A DNA stretch of 64,000 nucleotides from the NCBI GenBank assembly GCA_027604705.1, contig JADHYV010000075.1:1-64000 (forward strand), given 5' to 3'. Position 1 is the first letter of the stretch. Every line of letters begins with the position of its first letter. A model generated the notes under the pieces. It worked only from the letters and a program-made list of their open reading frames with translations. It was not told the DNA's origin and did not search any database. This document shows positions 13,298 through 23,531 of the stretch, in pieces. This stretch comes from Allomyces arbusculus (lineage: Eukaryota; Blastocladiomycota; Blastocladiomycetes; Blastocladiales; Blastocladiaceae). The position numbers and the translations under genes are program-made.

Positions 13298-14809
13298 TCA
13301 CGGCTGGTGCTGCTGCTCGCCGCTCTCCGCGACGCTCCCGCCATGTGCGACCGGCAGGTACCGCGTCACTGTGCCCACGCCAATCGGCGACGCCTGCCCC
13401 ACCCCCGGCGTGCTTGTCGTCGCCGTCCCAATCGACCCGCTGCGCGTGCGCGCCACCGCCGCGGCAAGTACCGCCGGCGTCGGCGTCCCCGGCCGCGGGC
13501 CCACTCCACCGGAATGCACGCTCACCGTCGGCGCCATATTGGCGGGAACGTACAGCGGGTCGCCACTGCCTGACGGCGCGAGTCGCGGCGACGGCATTAC
13601 CAGAGGAATATGCGATACTGCCGGGGACGCCGAGCGGACCGCCACGGGCCTCTGCGCAGGACCTACGGGAGTCACGACCAATGGCGCCGGCGACCGGTGT
13701 GCCGGTCCAGGGGACGCCGCGCGGACCATGGGCGACGGGGGCGGGGGCGCCGCCGACGACGCGCGTGCCATTGGCGACGCCGCAGCTGCACGCAGTGCGG
13801 GGGATGCGGTCGGGGACGGCGAACGTGACACGACGAGCGGGGTCGGTGCCGGGCGCACGCCGAGCGGGATACGTTTCCCCGAATGCACGCTGTTGCGGTC
13901 GGTGCTGTCGTCGGTCGTCATGACGACGCCGCGCTGCGGCTGTGTTTGCGACGTGTGCGGCGTCGGATGCACCGCGATGGGCGTCGGGCTCTCGGCACGC
14001 GCGAGTAGCTGCTGCTGCGTGCGCGCGGGCGGGACGAACATGGCGTGCGCCGCTTTTTGACGGCGCCGGCGCCACCGGATCGCGACGACCAGTGCGGCCA
14101 CAATCACGGCGGATCCACCGATGATGCCAATGGCCAGGGCCAGCGGGTAGGACATGCCCGAGGAAGTCGTCGAGGAGGACGAGGTGGCGGACGCGTCGGT
14201 GGAACGCGGATCAGAGGTGGCAGAGAGGATCGTCGGCGTGCCCGCGGCCGTGACGTGGTTCGTGGGCGCGCCAGTCGTCCCGCTCGTGCTCGCCGACGCC
14301 GTAGGGGACGACGGGGAACTCGACGATGCGGGTGGAACCGTCGGTGCGGCCGAGGAGGTTGCGCGCGATGACGACGCCGGCGGCGTGACGGGTGGCGCAC
14401 TGCTTGAAGAACTTGCCGGTGGCGGGCTCGCGCTGGTCGGGCTTGGCAACGTGGGGGACGACACCGTCACTTGCGGCGGCTCGAGCGTCGGCGACGGGAC
14501 CGAGACGGTGGGCACGGCCGGCATCGAGAAGCTGACCGTCGGGACAACGGCGAGCGCGGGCACACCGAGCTGGCTCGACGACGCGCCCTCTGGGACCGGG
14601 ACGGGCGCGGCGTGTACGGTGATCAGCGCCACCAGGACGGCTGCGAGCGTTGCGGCAGCGGCCATGATTACGGTCCGTCGAGCACTTGGTGCGGCCGTGT
14701 ACGCATGGTGGCCGGTACGGCGTGTACGAAGGGGGCGGGTGCTGCGGGCACCCGCAGCAGCTGGCGTCGCGGTCGTCGCGGTCGTCGCGGCGGTTGAAGT
14801 GCTGGTCAT
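13298..14809 (-). CDS. Ser/Thr/Pro-rich single-pass cell-surface protein
   Basis: 503 aa, one exon from ATG 14809 (an in-frame extension to 14824 has no ATG). A hydrophobic stretch at ~45-70 (MAAAATLAAVLVALITVHAA) follows a basic lead of ~45 residues and may act as a late signal or anchor. Next come ~150 residues of Ser/Thr/Pro/Ala (PPASSSSSAPP, SSSSPSSPTASAST) of the O-glycosylated mucin type. The transmembrane helix LALAIGIIGGSAVIVAALVV follows, then the stop-transfer IRWRRRRQK and a ~240-aa Pro/Ser/Arg tail. The layout resembles fungal wall-stress sensors (Wsc/Mid2 type), but no Cys-rich WSC domain is present. The function is therefore unknown. Confidence 0.75.
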   Translation of the reverse strand: MTSTSTAATTATTATPAAAGARSTRPLRTRRTGHHAYTAAPSARRTVIMAAAATLAAVLVALITVHAAPVPVPEGASSSQLGVPALAVVPTVSFSMPAVPTVSVPSPTLEPPQVTVSSPTLPSPTSASPPPASSSSSAPPVTPPASSSRATSSAAPTVPPASSSSPSSPTASASTSGTTGAPTNHVTAAGTPTILSATSDPRSTDASATSSSSTTSSGMSYPLALAIGIIGGSAVIVAALVVAIRWRRRRQKAAHAMFVPPARTQQQLLARAESPTPIAVHPTPHTSQTQPQRGVVMTTDDSTDRNSVHSGKRIPLGVRPAPTPLVVSRSPSPTASPALRAAAASPMARASSAAPPPPSPMVRAASPGPAHRSPAPLVVTPVGPAQRPVAVRSASPAVSHIPLVMPSPRLAPSGSGDPLYVPANMAPTVSVHSGGVGPRPGTPTPAVLAAAVARTRSGSIGTATTSTPGVGQASPIGVGTVTRYLPVAHGGSVAESGEQQHQP

Positions 14810-16117
14810 GGACGACGACGACAAGTTGGCACTGGTTGGTTGGTTCTAGTTGCGGACAGCAAACGAAAGCGGGCAGGGGTTGGAGTGTTGTCGTTGGTCC
14901 ACGGAACCGTTGCCCGAACGGGTGCGCTTGCGGGCCGCGGATGATAAAGTCGAGTGGTGTGGTGGAGGAGAGAGCGCTGCTGCACGGTGCCTGCCCCACT
15001 TGCCGTGCGCTGCACGCGCCGTGCTCGACGAAGCCGTCATGGCGGAGGATGGCGTGGGGAAAGCTGGCGCCGACTTGAGGACAAGGTGGGGCCGTGTGCA
15101 ACGGTCGACGGAAACGGACGGCACAGGTTGTGGCGCTTGCCTTGCTTGCCTTCCGCTTCTTGCTGCCTGCCTGCTGGCTGCCTCACGCCCTGAGCATCTA
15201 CTCTTCGCAAATCATCCGTTGCGCTTTGTACGCAGCCGCTTCCACCAGCATCAATGGGCCGGCGGGCCAGCTGGCGCGTCAGCGAACCGCAGCTCCGCGT
15301 GAGGCATGCCAGCTCGCACCGCAACAACGACTTGGCGCCAATGCCATGCGATTCGGTCGCGCTGCGTCTCGCAGGTAATTCTTGCAACTCGTCAACACAA
15401 CAGCACGTCCCCCACGCCTCGCCGTGCAGCCAAGCACGGCCACGTCGGATCACAGCGCGCAGCGCGCCACGTAGAGAAGTATGATCATGAGCGACATCCT
15501 CTGTTCATGCACGCATCCGTCGGGCGCTGCTCGTGCTCCGACATGACCACGGGCGACAAAGCATGGCGAGGACGTGTCGGCAAACCGCGGGCACGATGTG
15601 TTGACGAGCAACATGGCACCCAGGAGCCATACCAGTGTCCGTCTGGTCTCGTTATTGTCAGGCGGATGGTCCGCGCTCCTTGCTCTCGCTGGCTGTTCAT
15701 ATTTGAATAATAACAATGAACTCTTCCCCACCCAGTTGTGCCGTCTGTGCAGCTCTCCGCAGCGACCCCCTGGTCCACATTTCAACTTCAACCGCCAATT
15801 AGTTTACGGCTCCCCACACGTCCTTGAGGCCGACAGAGCCTCCGTCCTTCAAGACCATGCATCACGAACTGGCAACCCGCCAAGCTCCTGGAGGCCTTGG
15901 TGACTTGGACGACAAATACACAGTGACCGCGGAATCGACGGAAAATGGGGACACGGCAGCAAGTGACTGCCTCATCGTCCCCTGATGAACATGAAACGCA
16001 GTTGCGAAAAACAATTTACATTTCCGGCAAACTGAACCACATTGCCTGCAACAAAAGGCTTCAGGAATACAGCTTGGGTAACGCGAGATAAACAAGAGAA
16101 CGGAAACCAACAACTAA
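14810..16117. other. Intergenic, no gene recognised
   Basis: Upstream region of the surface-protein gene plus ~1 kb with no recognisable protein. It contains one weak copy of a dispersed repeat (15316-15402). Confidence 0.4.
15316..15402 (+). repeat. Dispersed repeat, weak copy
   Basis: Contains aacaacgacttggcgccaat followed ~50 nt later by gcaactcgtcaacacaacag, the same two words in the same order as the copies at 17.9 and 20.6 kb. Confidence 0.4.
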
Positions 16118-18277
16118 TCACACTTCACGCGCAATGAATCTCGCAAAGCTCGGCCAGCTGAACGTGCCGCGAGACAAACGGGAATCCCCCAGAGGCTGGT
16201 TGTCCTGCCGAGGCCTGCAAAGCCTTCGCCACATTGTGAATGATTGAACGATCGGTAACGACCGATCCGATCCAGCCTCACGCTGATCAACGCCAAAAGG
16301 ACTCCACCAATCCAACATGATCCACCCAACATGGGCCGTAACATCGCTGGACCTGGCCCGCCGTCCAAAGTAGTCGCGGCACTCGGTAAAAGCCTCGGCA
16401 AACAGGATCAAACTGCAAACGTGCAAGACGATCACATGGCAACGTAGCAGGTCGAACTCGCTGGCGACAGTCTGCTCGATAAACGACGCGAGTACGCTGG
16501 GATTGAGGGGCTGGTCGTGGTGACGCAAAAACGCGATCAATGCGGAGTTCATGCCAAAGTAGTCGAGCATCAACTGCAGCAACGGACCCGAGAAATTCGC
16601 GTCGTTGCTGGAGAGCCGCGTGGGCGCGATCGTGCCCGACTTGGCGAGGTCAGTAATCAGGTCCTGAGCCCTCGGGACAAGCGTGGACGAGCGGTCGAGC
16701 TGGGACACACAGGCCGATGAGCATTGGAACAGTCAGCCGCGGAAAAACAAGGCAGAGATCACGGAAAACACGCGCGGCCACAAACACCACGTCCAAATGG
16801 TCAGCTTTGACCTTGTAGATGCGAGATTGAGGTTCCGACACGGCCAGAACAGGCGAGCCAGAACCAAGATCGTCCACCCCGTCGTGGATGGACAACATCG
16901 CCGCCATCTTCAACCTCATCGAGCGCAGCGAGAACCGCAAATCGGTTGGCGAGAGAATCAAGACCAGCAGCGACGTCTTGCTGCGACAAAGGTACACCCT
17001 AACCTTCTGCATTCGTCGTCGTCAATCTAGCCACGGCCGCGCAATGCGGTGCAAGAATGTCGGCAACACGCTCGAGCACAGAGATGAAATGCAAATGCTG
17101 CGTATTGAGCTCAGCATCGGCCGCCGAATTGACTGCCTGTTGAAACCATTCAGAACATTTGCGGTGCGCACGGATTGTCCGAGCCGCACGCGTCAGAACC
17201 GACCTGGGCACAACCACGGCCGCTTCGGCAATCACCTGCGCAAGTACGACAATCTGGACCGTCGAAATCTCGCGCTGCTCGTCATCAGCAGCTGCACGAT
17301 GAGCAGACTGCACGTCGGAAGGTTCCGGGCGCGGCACCAGCTGCTTCTAGTGTCAGTGCTGCTGGGAAAACAAGGCCAAGCGTATCGGCGGTCGTCACGA
17401 GCCACGTCGCCAGTCGGTTCGTGTCAGTCTTGTTCTGGTTGTAGGCGTCGCAGGGTAAGGGCGGCAAGCGTAGCTCGGCTGTCGACTCGCCGGTTGATAC
17501 GTTTGGCCCTGGGTGAGTGAAATCTGGGCCGTCGCGTTCGGTCATACTTTTGCGCGTTCTTGTAACTCTCAGTGGCAACGTCGATGGATTTGATGGATGA
17601 TTGTGGTGCGCGACGCGGCTCACCCACGACGCCAACGGTGGCGTTGTCCATAACTGCTGATGCTGTCTTGTGAGGTTGCTGACGTGAAGACTGCTTACAT
17701 TTTCTGGTGTTGCGGAGACCATTGGCACGGCACTCCTTCGAAATGAGAAAATGCGCAGATATGTCTTGTCCTTGACGCTTTCCCCGCCCTGAAAGCGATG
17801 CATGGAGAGCAATGTGTGAATACAGTATCTCACCAATCCACCAATGTTTCACACTCAGGAGGAAGTGGTTGAGCAGATGCACGCTTGCTCGCATGGCAGC
17901 AAACGCATGTGTCTGAAGCATGCTCCAGGACGACTTGGCGCCAATTGTTGGCAGCACAGTCGCATCGCACAGTTGACCCTCACGGCTGATCTGACACCCT
18001 TCAAATTGAAAACGTCGTCAACAGCGGTACAACGACTCAACATTCTCCACCTTGCAATGCACGCTCGCGGATAACAGCGCTCTGGGCGGCACCGCGCGCC
18101 GAAAGTAGTAGGTCCACCTTGCAACGATTGCGGACGAGCGATCGAGTCGGGCCGAGTGGGAACGTAGTTGACATGCGCTGCAACGACAGCGTCCGTGCTT
18201 GGCGCATAATTCACTTCATTGGAAGACGCCGCGACGGGCGCACCAGCATTTTGTCGAATCGTGACGGAAGTTGTCAT
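16118..18277 (-). CDS. Hypothetical multi-exon gene, paralogue of the 48.3-49.1 kb remnant
   Basis: Unknown function. Probable coding blocks on the minus strand are MTTSVTIRQNAGAP... from ATG 18277, LATWLVTTADTLGLVFPAAL (~17.4 kb), LAQVIAEAAVVVPRSVLTRA followed by HRKCSEWFQQAV and HFISVLERVADILAPHC (17.0-17.3 kb), HLDVVFVAARVFRDLC (~16.75 kb), and a long C-terminal block with ASFIEQTVASEFDLLRCHVI ending at 16118. The second half of this list has recognisable counterparts at 48.3-49.1 kb on the other strand. The helical pattern with hydrophobic heptads faintly recalls the MLKL/HeLo-like four-helix domains of some fungal proteins; that is a guess. Exon joins could not be resolved, and a dispersed repeat lies inside at ~17.9 kb, so the gene may be broken. 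Confidence 0.35.
17871..18046 (+). repeat. Dispersed repeat copy inside the hypothetical gene
   Basis: Shares with 20540-20712 the ordered words cgcatgtgtc, atgctcc, gacttggcgcca, cagttg, tgaccct, aacgtcgtcaac and acaacga, with small gaps. The duplicated paralogous region at 48.3 kb lacks it, which suggests insertion here (or loss there). Confidence 0.55.
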
Positions 18278-18639
18278 GCTCGTGCGGCTTGGTCCTCGTA
18301 CCTTCTTCCTCTGACTTTGCCTTGGGGTGCGCCTTTACCGACGATGATCGCGACAAAAACAAATCCCGACCGAGGAGAGAAGATCAGACAATAACACGGT
18401 TTTCCATTGAATCAAATGCCCGGCCAAAGCGCACAAGAGGGGCGTGGCCAGAATCGTGCGCGTAGGAATGTGCGCGCCAAACAAAAATCAGACAGACAAA
18501 ATCATCACGGCCAAATAAGAAACACGAATCACAAAGCACCAGCACCGGCATCGGCCGCGAGCAAAACAACAGCTCGCGACATGCGCCGGTCCGCTCGACA
18601 GTGCCGTCGCAGCGCCATGACGGCGACGCCGCAACTCGC

Positions 18640-19260
18640 CTACTCGCCGGCCTTGCTCCAAGCATTGAGGCTACCGGTCTTGGTGCCGCCCACGCGTGCC
18701 ACGTCGCCGTCCTTGGCGAAATCCTTCTTGGCATGAATCTCGTCGCTGCGCACGGCACGGCGGATGCGGTCCACGCGCAGCTTGCCGTCAGCCTTGGCGA
18801 GATCCTCCTTGAGATCGCCCCGGTTGGCGCCCTTGTCGGTCTTGAAGTCGCCCTTGTCGCTCTTGATGTCACCCTTGCCGCTGCGGCTGTACGTTTTCTC
18901 GGCGCCGATTTTGCTGTGGCCCATGCGCGCCTCGCCCTCGTCCGTGGCGAAACCCTTCTTGATGTCGTCCTGGCGGGCGCCCTTGCCGGTCTTACCCTTG
19001 CGCGCGTCGTCGTCGTCCTTGGCGAAAATCCTCTTGGCATAAATGTCGTCGTGGCCAATGGCACGGCGGACGCGGTCCACGTGCATCACGCCGTCGTCCT
19101 TGGCGTAGCCCAATTTGCCGCCGCCACTGCCGGTCTTGGCGAGCGCGATCGCGTCGGTGCTGGGCGCCACAACCGCGGCGCCGCGCGCGGCCGGCGTCAT
19201 CACGGTGGTCGCGAGCAGCGCGCCGATGAGCGCGAGGTAGAAGATCAGGGGACGGTACAT
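18640..19260 (-). CDS. Small secreted Lys/Asp-rich protein with repeated dibasic motifs (long paralogue)
   Basis: 206 aa, single exon, ATG 19260. A signal peptide (MYRPLIFYLALIGALLATTV) ends near residue 27. The rest is hydrophilic and full of Lys, Asp, Gly and Arg, with no Cys. A unit beginning VDR(V/I)RRA(I/V) and continuing with acidic-Ile, AK and FAKD occurs twice (HVDRVRRAIGHDDIYAK and RVDRIRRAVRSDEIHAK). Between them lie GD(I/F/L)K-type short repeats (KGDIKSDKGDFKTDKGANRG). The Arg-Arg-Ala junctions look like Kex2-type cleavage sites, as in fungal repeat-precursor proteins. A 102-aa paralogue with the same signal peptide lies at 47650 in an inverted duplication. The function of the product is unknown. 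Confidence 0.75.
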   Translation of the reverse strand: MYRPLIFYLALIGALLATTVMTPAARGAAVVAPSTDAIALAKTGSGGGKLGYAKDDGVMHVDRVRRAIGHDDIYAKRIFAKDDDDARKGKTGKGARQDDIKKGFATDEGEARMGHSKIGAEKTYSRSGKGDIKSDKGDFKTDKGANRGDLKEDLAKADGKLRVDRIRRAVRSDEIHAKKDFAKDGDVARVGGTKTGSLNAWSKAGE

Positions 19261-19420
19261 GGTGGAGAGGGTGAAGAGCAGAGTCGTCGACTTTGGCGAG
19301 AGTTACGAGCGGGCGGGCAGGCGAGCGGACAGGGTGGAGAGTGCGCGCGTGCGTACATACGGCCCGACGACAGTTGGTGGAGCACCGGAGAGAGGATGTC
19401 GCGCTGGCCGCGGCGGCGCG

Positions 19421-19430
19421 TGTTTAATAC
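19421..19430 (-). promoter_or_regulatory. TATA-like element of the long secreted-protein gene
   Basis: Minus-strand gtattaaaca, ~165 nt before the ATG. At the same place the paralogue at 47481 has a clean tataaaa, so this copy's box has drifted. Confidence 0.45.
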
Positions 19431-19860
19431 GGCCGCCGTGCGCGAGCGCGCTGCCGGACGTGGACGCCGAGGGCACGCGCGCGCGTCGCGTCGCGTCGGG
19501 TCGTGTTGCTCTGGTCGGTGCGCGGCACTCGACGATGATGGCCGTGGATCATACTAACGGCGGCGGCGGTGGTGTCAGATCAGGGCGAGCACGCCATGGG
19601 CACGACACAGCAAACAGGCGGCAGACGCGTGAACGACGCGCGCGCGCCAAACTGGAGCTGGAGCGCGCGCGCACCGCGTTGGAGCGCGCCGGGACATGGC
19701 ATGGGCAGCGCGAGACATGGCATGGGCAGCACTCGCCCATGAGCTGCTCGTCTGCGGCGCAGCAGGTCCGCTCCACCTGGTCCTGCAACAGTGAGCACGA
19801 GGGCCGCGCGTTTGGTCGGCTTTGCACCCGTGGTCGCGAGTGTAGGCAAGTCAACCGTCG

Positions 19861-21007
19861 ACCAATGTCATTATTTGCCAGGTTATTGTTGTTGGCAATA
19901 TGAAGTCGATTTGAAGTCTACACGTGTCGAATGTCGAGCGTGAGCCGTGATGCACCAGTGACCTTCTCCCGTGACAATCCTCGATCTCATCTCCCGAGGC
20001 ATGATCTCGGCTGCCTGACTGCCAAGAATTTGGCAGCACATCATCCATCTCATGCCGGCGCTGCAAGTTTGTCGGCCGGGACTTGCACGCCATTTTCGAG
20101 CCTCTCCTCTCCGCATGACTGGAGTTGCTGGAAGGACTGACATTCGCGAGCACCAGTACCCTCGTAAATTTGACTTGGTTCTCCACCCGCTTTTGATCTG
20201 GGAGTGCCTTTGTACCTCGGCGAGGAAAATACTCGGAAAACGAGCTTTCGCGAACACTCTCGGTTGCTTTCGTGGAGGTTGCTGGCTCACTGGTCATCCA
20301 CACCACTCTGACGGACGGTCTGCTGTCGATCTCACCACAGAGACTACGCCTCATGTATCCCGGTTCAACGAGCGAAACGATGCGCGGGCATGCCCTCCGC
20401 GGTTCTCTGCGTTCCTCACGCGGACATATCCGAGGGGGGGGGGGGGTCTTTTTCGACAATGGTGTTTCGAGAATGATGTGTTCACCCGGTTCGTTTCATG
20501 CACATACGCGCGCAAGTTGTAGTGGATCGGCATGCATGCGCATGCCTGCTCTCACTGTTGCGAATGCGCATGTGTCGCCCATGCTCCTCGACTTGGCGCC
20601 ATTTCAGTGCTTGCGCAGTTGCATCCCGCTTGTGACCCTTTCGACATGTTAATTTGCTGCCTCTCGAAGCAACAACGTCGTCAACGGCACAACGAAATTT
20701 CACTCCCCGGCCGGGTCGAGCACGCTCGTCGCAACTGAAAAGCTCTCCGCTCGGCAGCATTTCCGTGTTGAAAGTATACCCAGGACCGCTGTTAACTAAC
20801 GGTCAATTCAATTGCGAATGACAACAATGGACTCAACTGCACTGCACAATGACGGATACACTCCACATCAGAAAGCCGCTCTCTCCTGAGCTAGTCATCA
20901 AAATCAAAACGGTTGGAGGAAAATAATACAGCGAACGAAAAACGACACCCCGTCCCACCCCGATTCGTCAGGACGCGACCTTCAAGAAACGCACAATGCA
21001 CCGGTTC
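19861..21007. other. Intergenic, no gene recognised
   Basis: Contains a 13-G run (20434-20446) and one copy of the dispersed repeat (20540-20712). No protein family is seen on either strand. Confidence 0.4.
20540..20712 (+). repeat. Dispersed repeat copy
   Basis: Aligns with 17871-18046 over about 170 nt with small gaps; the core is cgacttggcgcca and the distal word aacgtcgtcaacggcacaac. No terminal inverted repeats, poly-A tail or coding potential could be seen, so the class is undetermined. Confidence 0.55.
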
Positions 21008-21949
21008 TTAGTGCTCCGCCGCCGCGCTCTCGCTCTTCGCGTCATCCACCTCCTTGTTATACTGCGTTGGCCGCGCCGTGAACCCAATCACCTCCTCGAG
21101 CTTCTTCAACTGCTTGACGCTCATCTGCAACGGGCTCGCCGGCACCAACCACGTCACGCCCTCCGTGCACGGCGGCGTCGTGAGCGATCCGGAATACGTG
21201 AAGAAATCGCCCTTGGTCGCAGCCACAAACGGCGTCGTGTCGAGCGTGCCGTCGCGCAGCGGAGCCGCCGGTTCAGACTTGTTCTTGGGAATGTAATCGA
21301 GCAGCTGCGAAAACAGCGGGTTGTCGACCTCCGTCGCGTCGATCAGAAAGCCAACCACCGCTGCGCGCTTGCCGTCGGCCGACTTGTGCACCATGTGCAG
21401 CTCACCCGCATAGTACTGCCCGTTGATCCGGTGCTCGGACGGCGTGTGGAAGTGGAACTGCTTGAACGCCAGCGCGTCGTCGCCGAAACGCAGACCGCGC
21501 AGGGGGGTGTCGGTCGTCGTCGTGTTGCCCTCAGGCGAGTACTGCACCGTGTGGCCGAGGTTCTTGACGGACATGGAGCCGGCAACGAACGGCGGCATCG
21601 ACCATTCGGGGAACTTGCGGCCGGTCGTCGTCGACTCGATCCCGGAGTGCAAGTTGACGGGAGACTGGTACTGGCCGTCGTGACACGCCTTGAAGTCGGT
21701 GCTCAGGTCGGCCCAGTACGCGGGACCTAGATATGTCGGTTCACGCAGATAGTGTGAGCGGTGACGGACGCGCGATGTGGATGGTGGAGAGTGTGGAGTG
21801 GACGGACCGGAACGCGCATCGTACGTCCACTCGGACGTTTCGGGCGTGGTAACCGGCGCGGCCAGAGCAGACGGCATCATGAGCGCGATCAGCGCGACGG
21901 CGAGAGCAGCAGTCGCCAGAACCGTGGACGACATGGTACGGTGCGACAT
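21008..21949 (-). CDS. Secreted alpha-class carbonic anhydrase, copy 1
   Basis: Hydrates CO2 to bicarbonate at the cell surface or outside the cell (EC 4.2.1.1). Exons 21949-21808 and 21726-21008 join in phase to 286 aa. After MSHRT comes the signal peptide MSSTVLATAALAVALIALMM ending at ALA-AP. The alpha-CA zinc ligands are visible: two His in FKQFHFHTPSEHRING and one in ELHMVHKSADGKRAAV. YQSPVNL, GSLTTPPCTEGVTWLV and the closing NxRPxQ-like ARPTQYNK are also typical. ATG 21949 has an A at -3; ATG 21934 is an alternative. The intron (donor gtccgt) sits at the same residue and phase as in copy 2. Confidence 0.93.
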   Translation of the reverse strand: MSHRTMSSTVLATAALAVALIALMMPSALAAPVTTPETSEWTYDARSGPSTPHSPPSTSRVRHRSHYLREPTYLGPAYWADLSTDFKACHDGQYQSPVNLHSGIESTTTGRKFPEWSMPPFVAGSMSVKNLGHTVQYSPEGNTTTTDTPLRGLRFGDDALAFKQFHFHTPSEHRINGQYYAGELHMVHKSADGKRAAVVGFLIDATEVDNPLFSQLLDYIPKNKSEPAAPLRDGTLDTTPFVAATKGDFFTYSGSLTTPPCTEGVTWLVPASPLQMSVKQLKKLEEVIGFTARPTQYNKEVDDAKSESAAAEH

Positions 21950-22140
21950 GTTTTCTTGGATCGAGGAGCGTTGGGCGGTGCGCGCGGCAGTGACAGGCTT
22001 TCGTGCAGGTCGAGAGAGGAGAGAGATCAAGCTGGTTTGTTCTGGTGCGCTCTGGACGTTCGCGACTTCGCGAAGATGATAAAGTGAAACGACGACGCGT
22101 ACGTGCCACCTCTTGCCCTCTCGAGCAAAGGCCGCTGCGG

Positions 22141-22150
22141 GTCTTTATAC
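22141..22150 (-). promoter_or_regulatory. TATA box of carbonic anhydrase copy 1
   Basis: Minus-strand gtataaagac, ~190 nt before the ATG, at nearly the same distance as the TATA word of copy 2. Confidence 0.5.
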
Positions 22151-23531
22151 TCGAGCACACACGCGCACACGCGCGCCAAGGCCGGTCAAGAGACCTGGTC
22201 GTCGTTGAAGAGCCCTGGCAGTGCGAGCCATGGCGCGTACAACCGCCGGTTTCTCAGCCCGCCGTCGGTCCTCGTCGCACCCACCCTACACTCTCCCGCC
22301 GGCGCGCCCGTCCCTCTTCTCCGCTCACATGCAGCTGTGCCCATGCGCGTGAGCGCGCCGTTCAACCTGCCCGGCGATCGAAAGTCTCGGCGAGTCCGTT
22401 CAAAATGACCGAGTCATGCACGATGCAAAGGGCGAAGTATGGGCGTATGCACGCGCACGCGTGCGACCCTGATCGATCTGTAATCCCATCAAACTTGCGG
22501 TCGCATACGCTTGTCAAGCAACGGAGAACTCAAATCAACAACGGCCGTGCAGGACAACGGGCTCCATCCACGGGCGAAGGTCACTCGTTCGTTCGTTCAG
22601 GTTCGTTCCGAACTAGTCCAGCACTCGTCGCCGGTCCGGACCTCGTTACTGTTCTTCTCAACGGTGCGCGACTGTGGCGCATGTGGGTGCTTTGCCGTGT
22701 CGTTCGACGTTGTGATCGACGCGGTGTCAATCCGTTTGGATCGCTTCGCCCGTGGTTAAAATATTTATTGGTCGTCCGCAACATTGTGACCATGGACGGC
22801 GGAGCAAGTCGTTTAATGGGATGGGGGAGGGGGGGCTTGGCTGGCCCTGCTCCTGGCTGCGACGCACCGCAACCGCGCGCCTGCGCCCGCGGCGTGCCCT
22901 GGGAACCACGAGAGAGCCGGGGCGATATGGCGCTGGGGAAAGGCGAAGCGATGATGCAAATTGCCAGCCAAGAAACAGCGGTGTAAACGGTGAGCCCGCG
23001 GCGGTGAGCGTGAGCGAGCATCCATTGAATGGGGGGCTCCAACGGTTGACCATGATCCCCGTCCTCATCGCGCTGTCGGACAGGACCTCGTGGACCTTTT
23101 CGATGTATTTTGGTTGCCTCTATTGCGCTTGCTTCTCCACCCGGAATGACCGGTCGTGAACCGCTCTTCCGTCGACGGAGAGCTAACCTGATCAGCGGGC
23201 TTTTCGAAGACGGAGCAGACGGCAACGAGGAGCGCCGACGTGGACGAGCCGTCGTTGGTCGTTGCCGAGTAAAACGACGAACACATGCTCATCCAGGTGT
23301 AGAATAATTACACTATCCCCCAATGCCCGCGCGCACCGCCATCGAGTGTGTTTACGCGGCCGCCCCACTCCACCATCCGCATATCGTGCCTCTTGATGAT
23401 CGTCGCGATCCCAAATGGTTATCGGTCGTGTGCAAAAACGGGCGCCCAGTCCCTTCCGCGTCGCCGCCCCAGCGTCCCCACTCACCTCCTCCACCCAGCC
23501 CCAAACGCGTCCAGCGCGTGCGTCCTCGTCT
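22151..23531. other. Intergenic between the two carbonic anhydrase genes
   Basis: 1.4 kb with no recognised gene. A short cgttcgttcgttcaggttcg simple repeat lies at ~22.59 kb. The right part is the 3' flank of copy 2. Confidence 0.4.

Larger units (their letters stand above)
18265..19860 (-). repeat. Arm A of an inverted segmental duplication (partner 47090-48360)
   Basis: Read on the minus strand, this arm matches the + strand at 47.09-48.36 kb through ~600 nt of upstream DNA, the secreted-protein gene, and ~360 nt downstream. Examples shared nearly unchanged are gagcagagtcgtcgactttg, gcgctgcgacggcac and gcatttgattcaatggaaa. By eye the upstream and downstream parts are about 80-85% identical, while the coding part has gained or lost blocks. 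Confidence 0.85.

Noticed and set aside
18601-19557. 318-codon + strand frame across the secreted-protein gene and its promoter
   Set aside because: It runs antisense to a gene with a clear signal peptide and a paralogue; the frame owes its length to third-position GC.
20434-20446. Run of 13 G
   Set aside because: A simple homopolymer; no link to a gene or repeat boundary could be shown.
22581-23225. 215-codon minus-strand frame between the carbonic anhydrases
   Set aside because: Low-complexity Arg/Ser/Pro composition, no domain and no paralogue in the window; likely chance.
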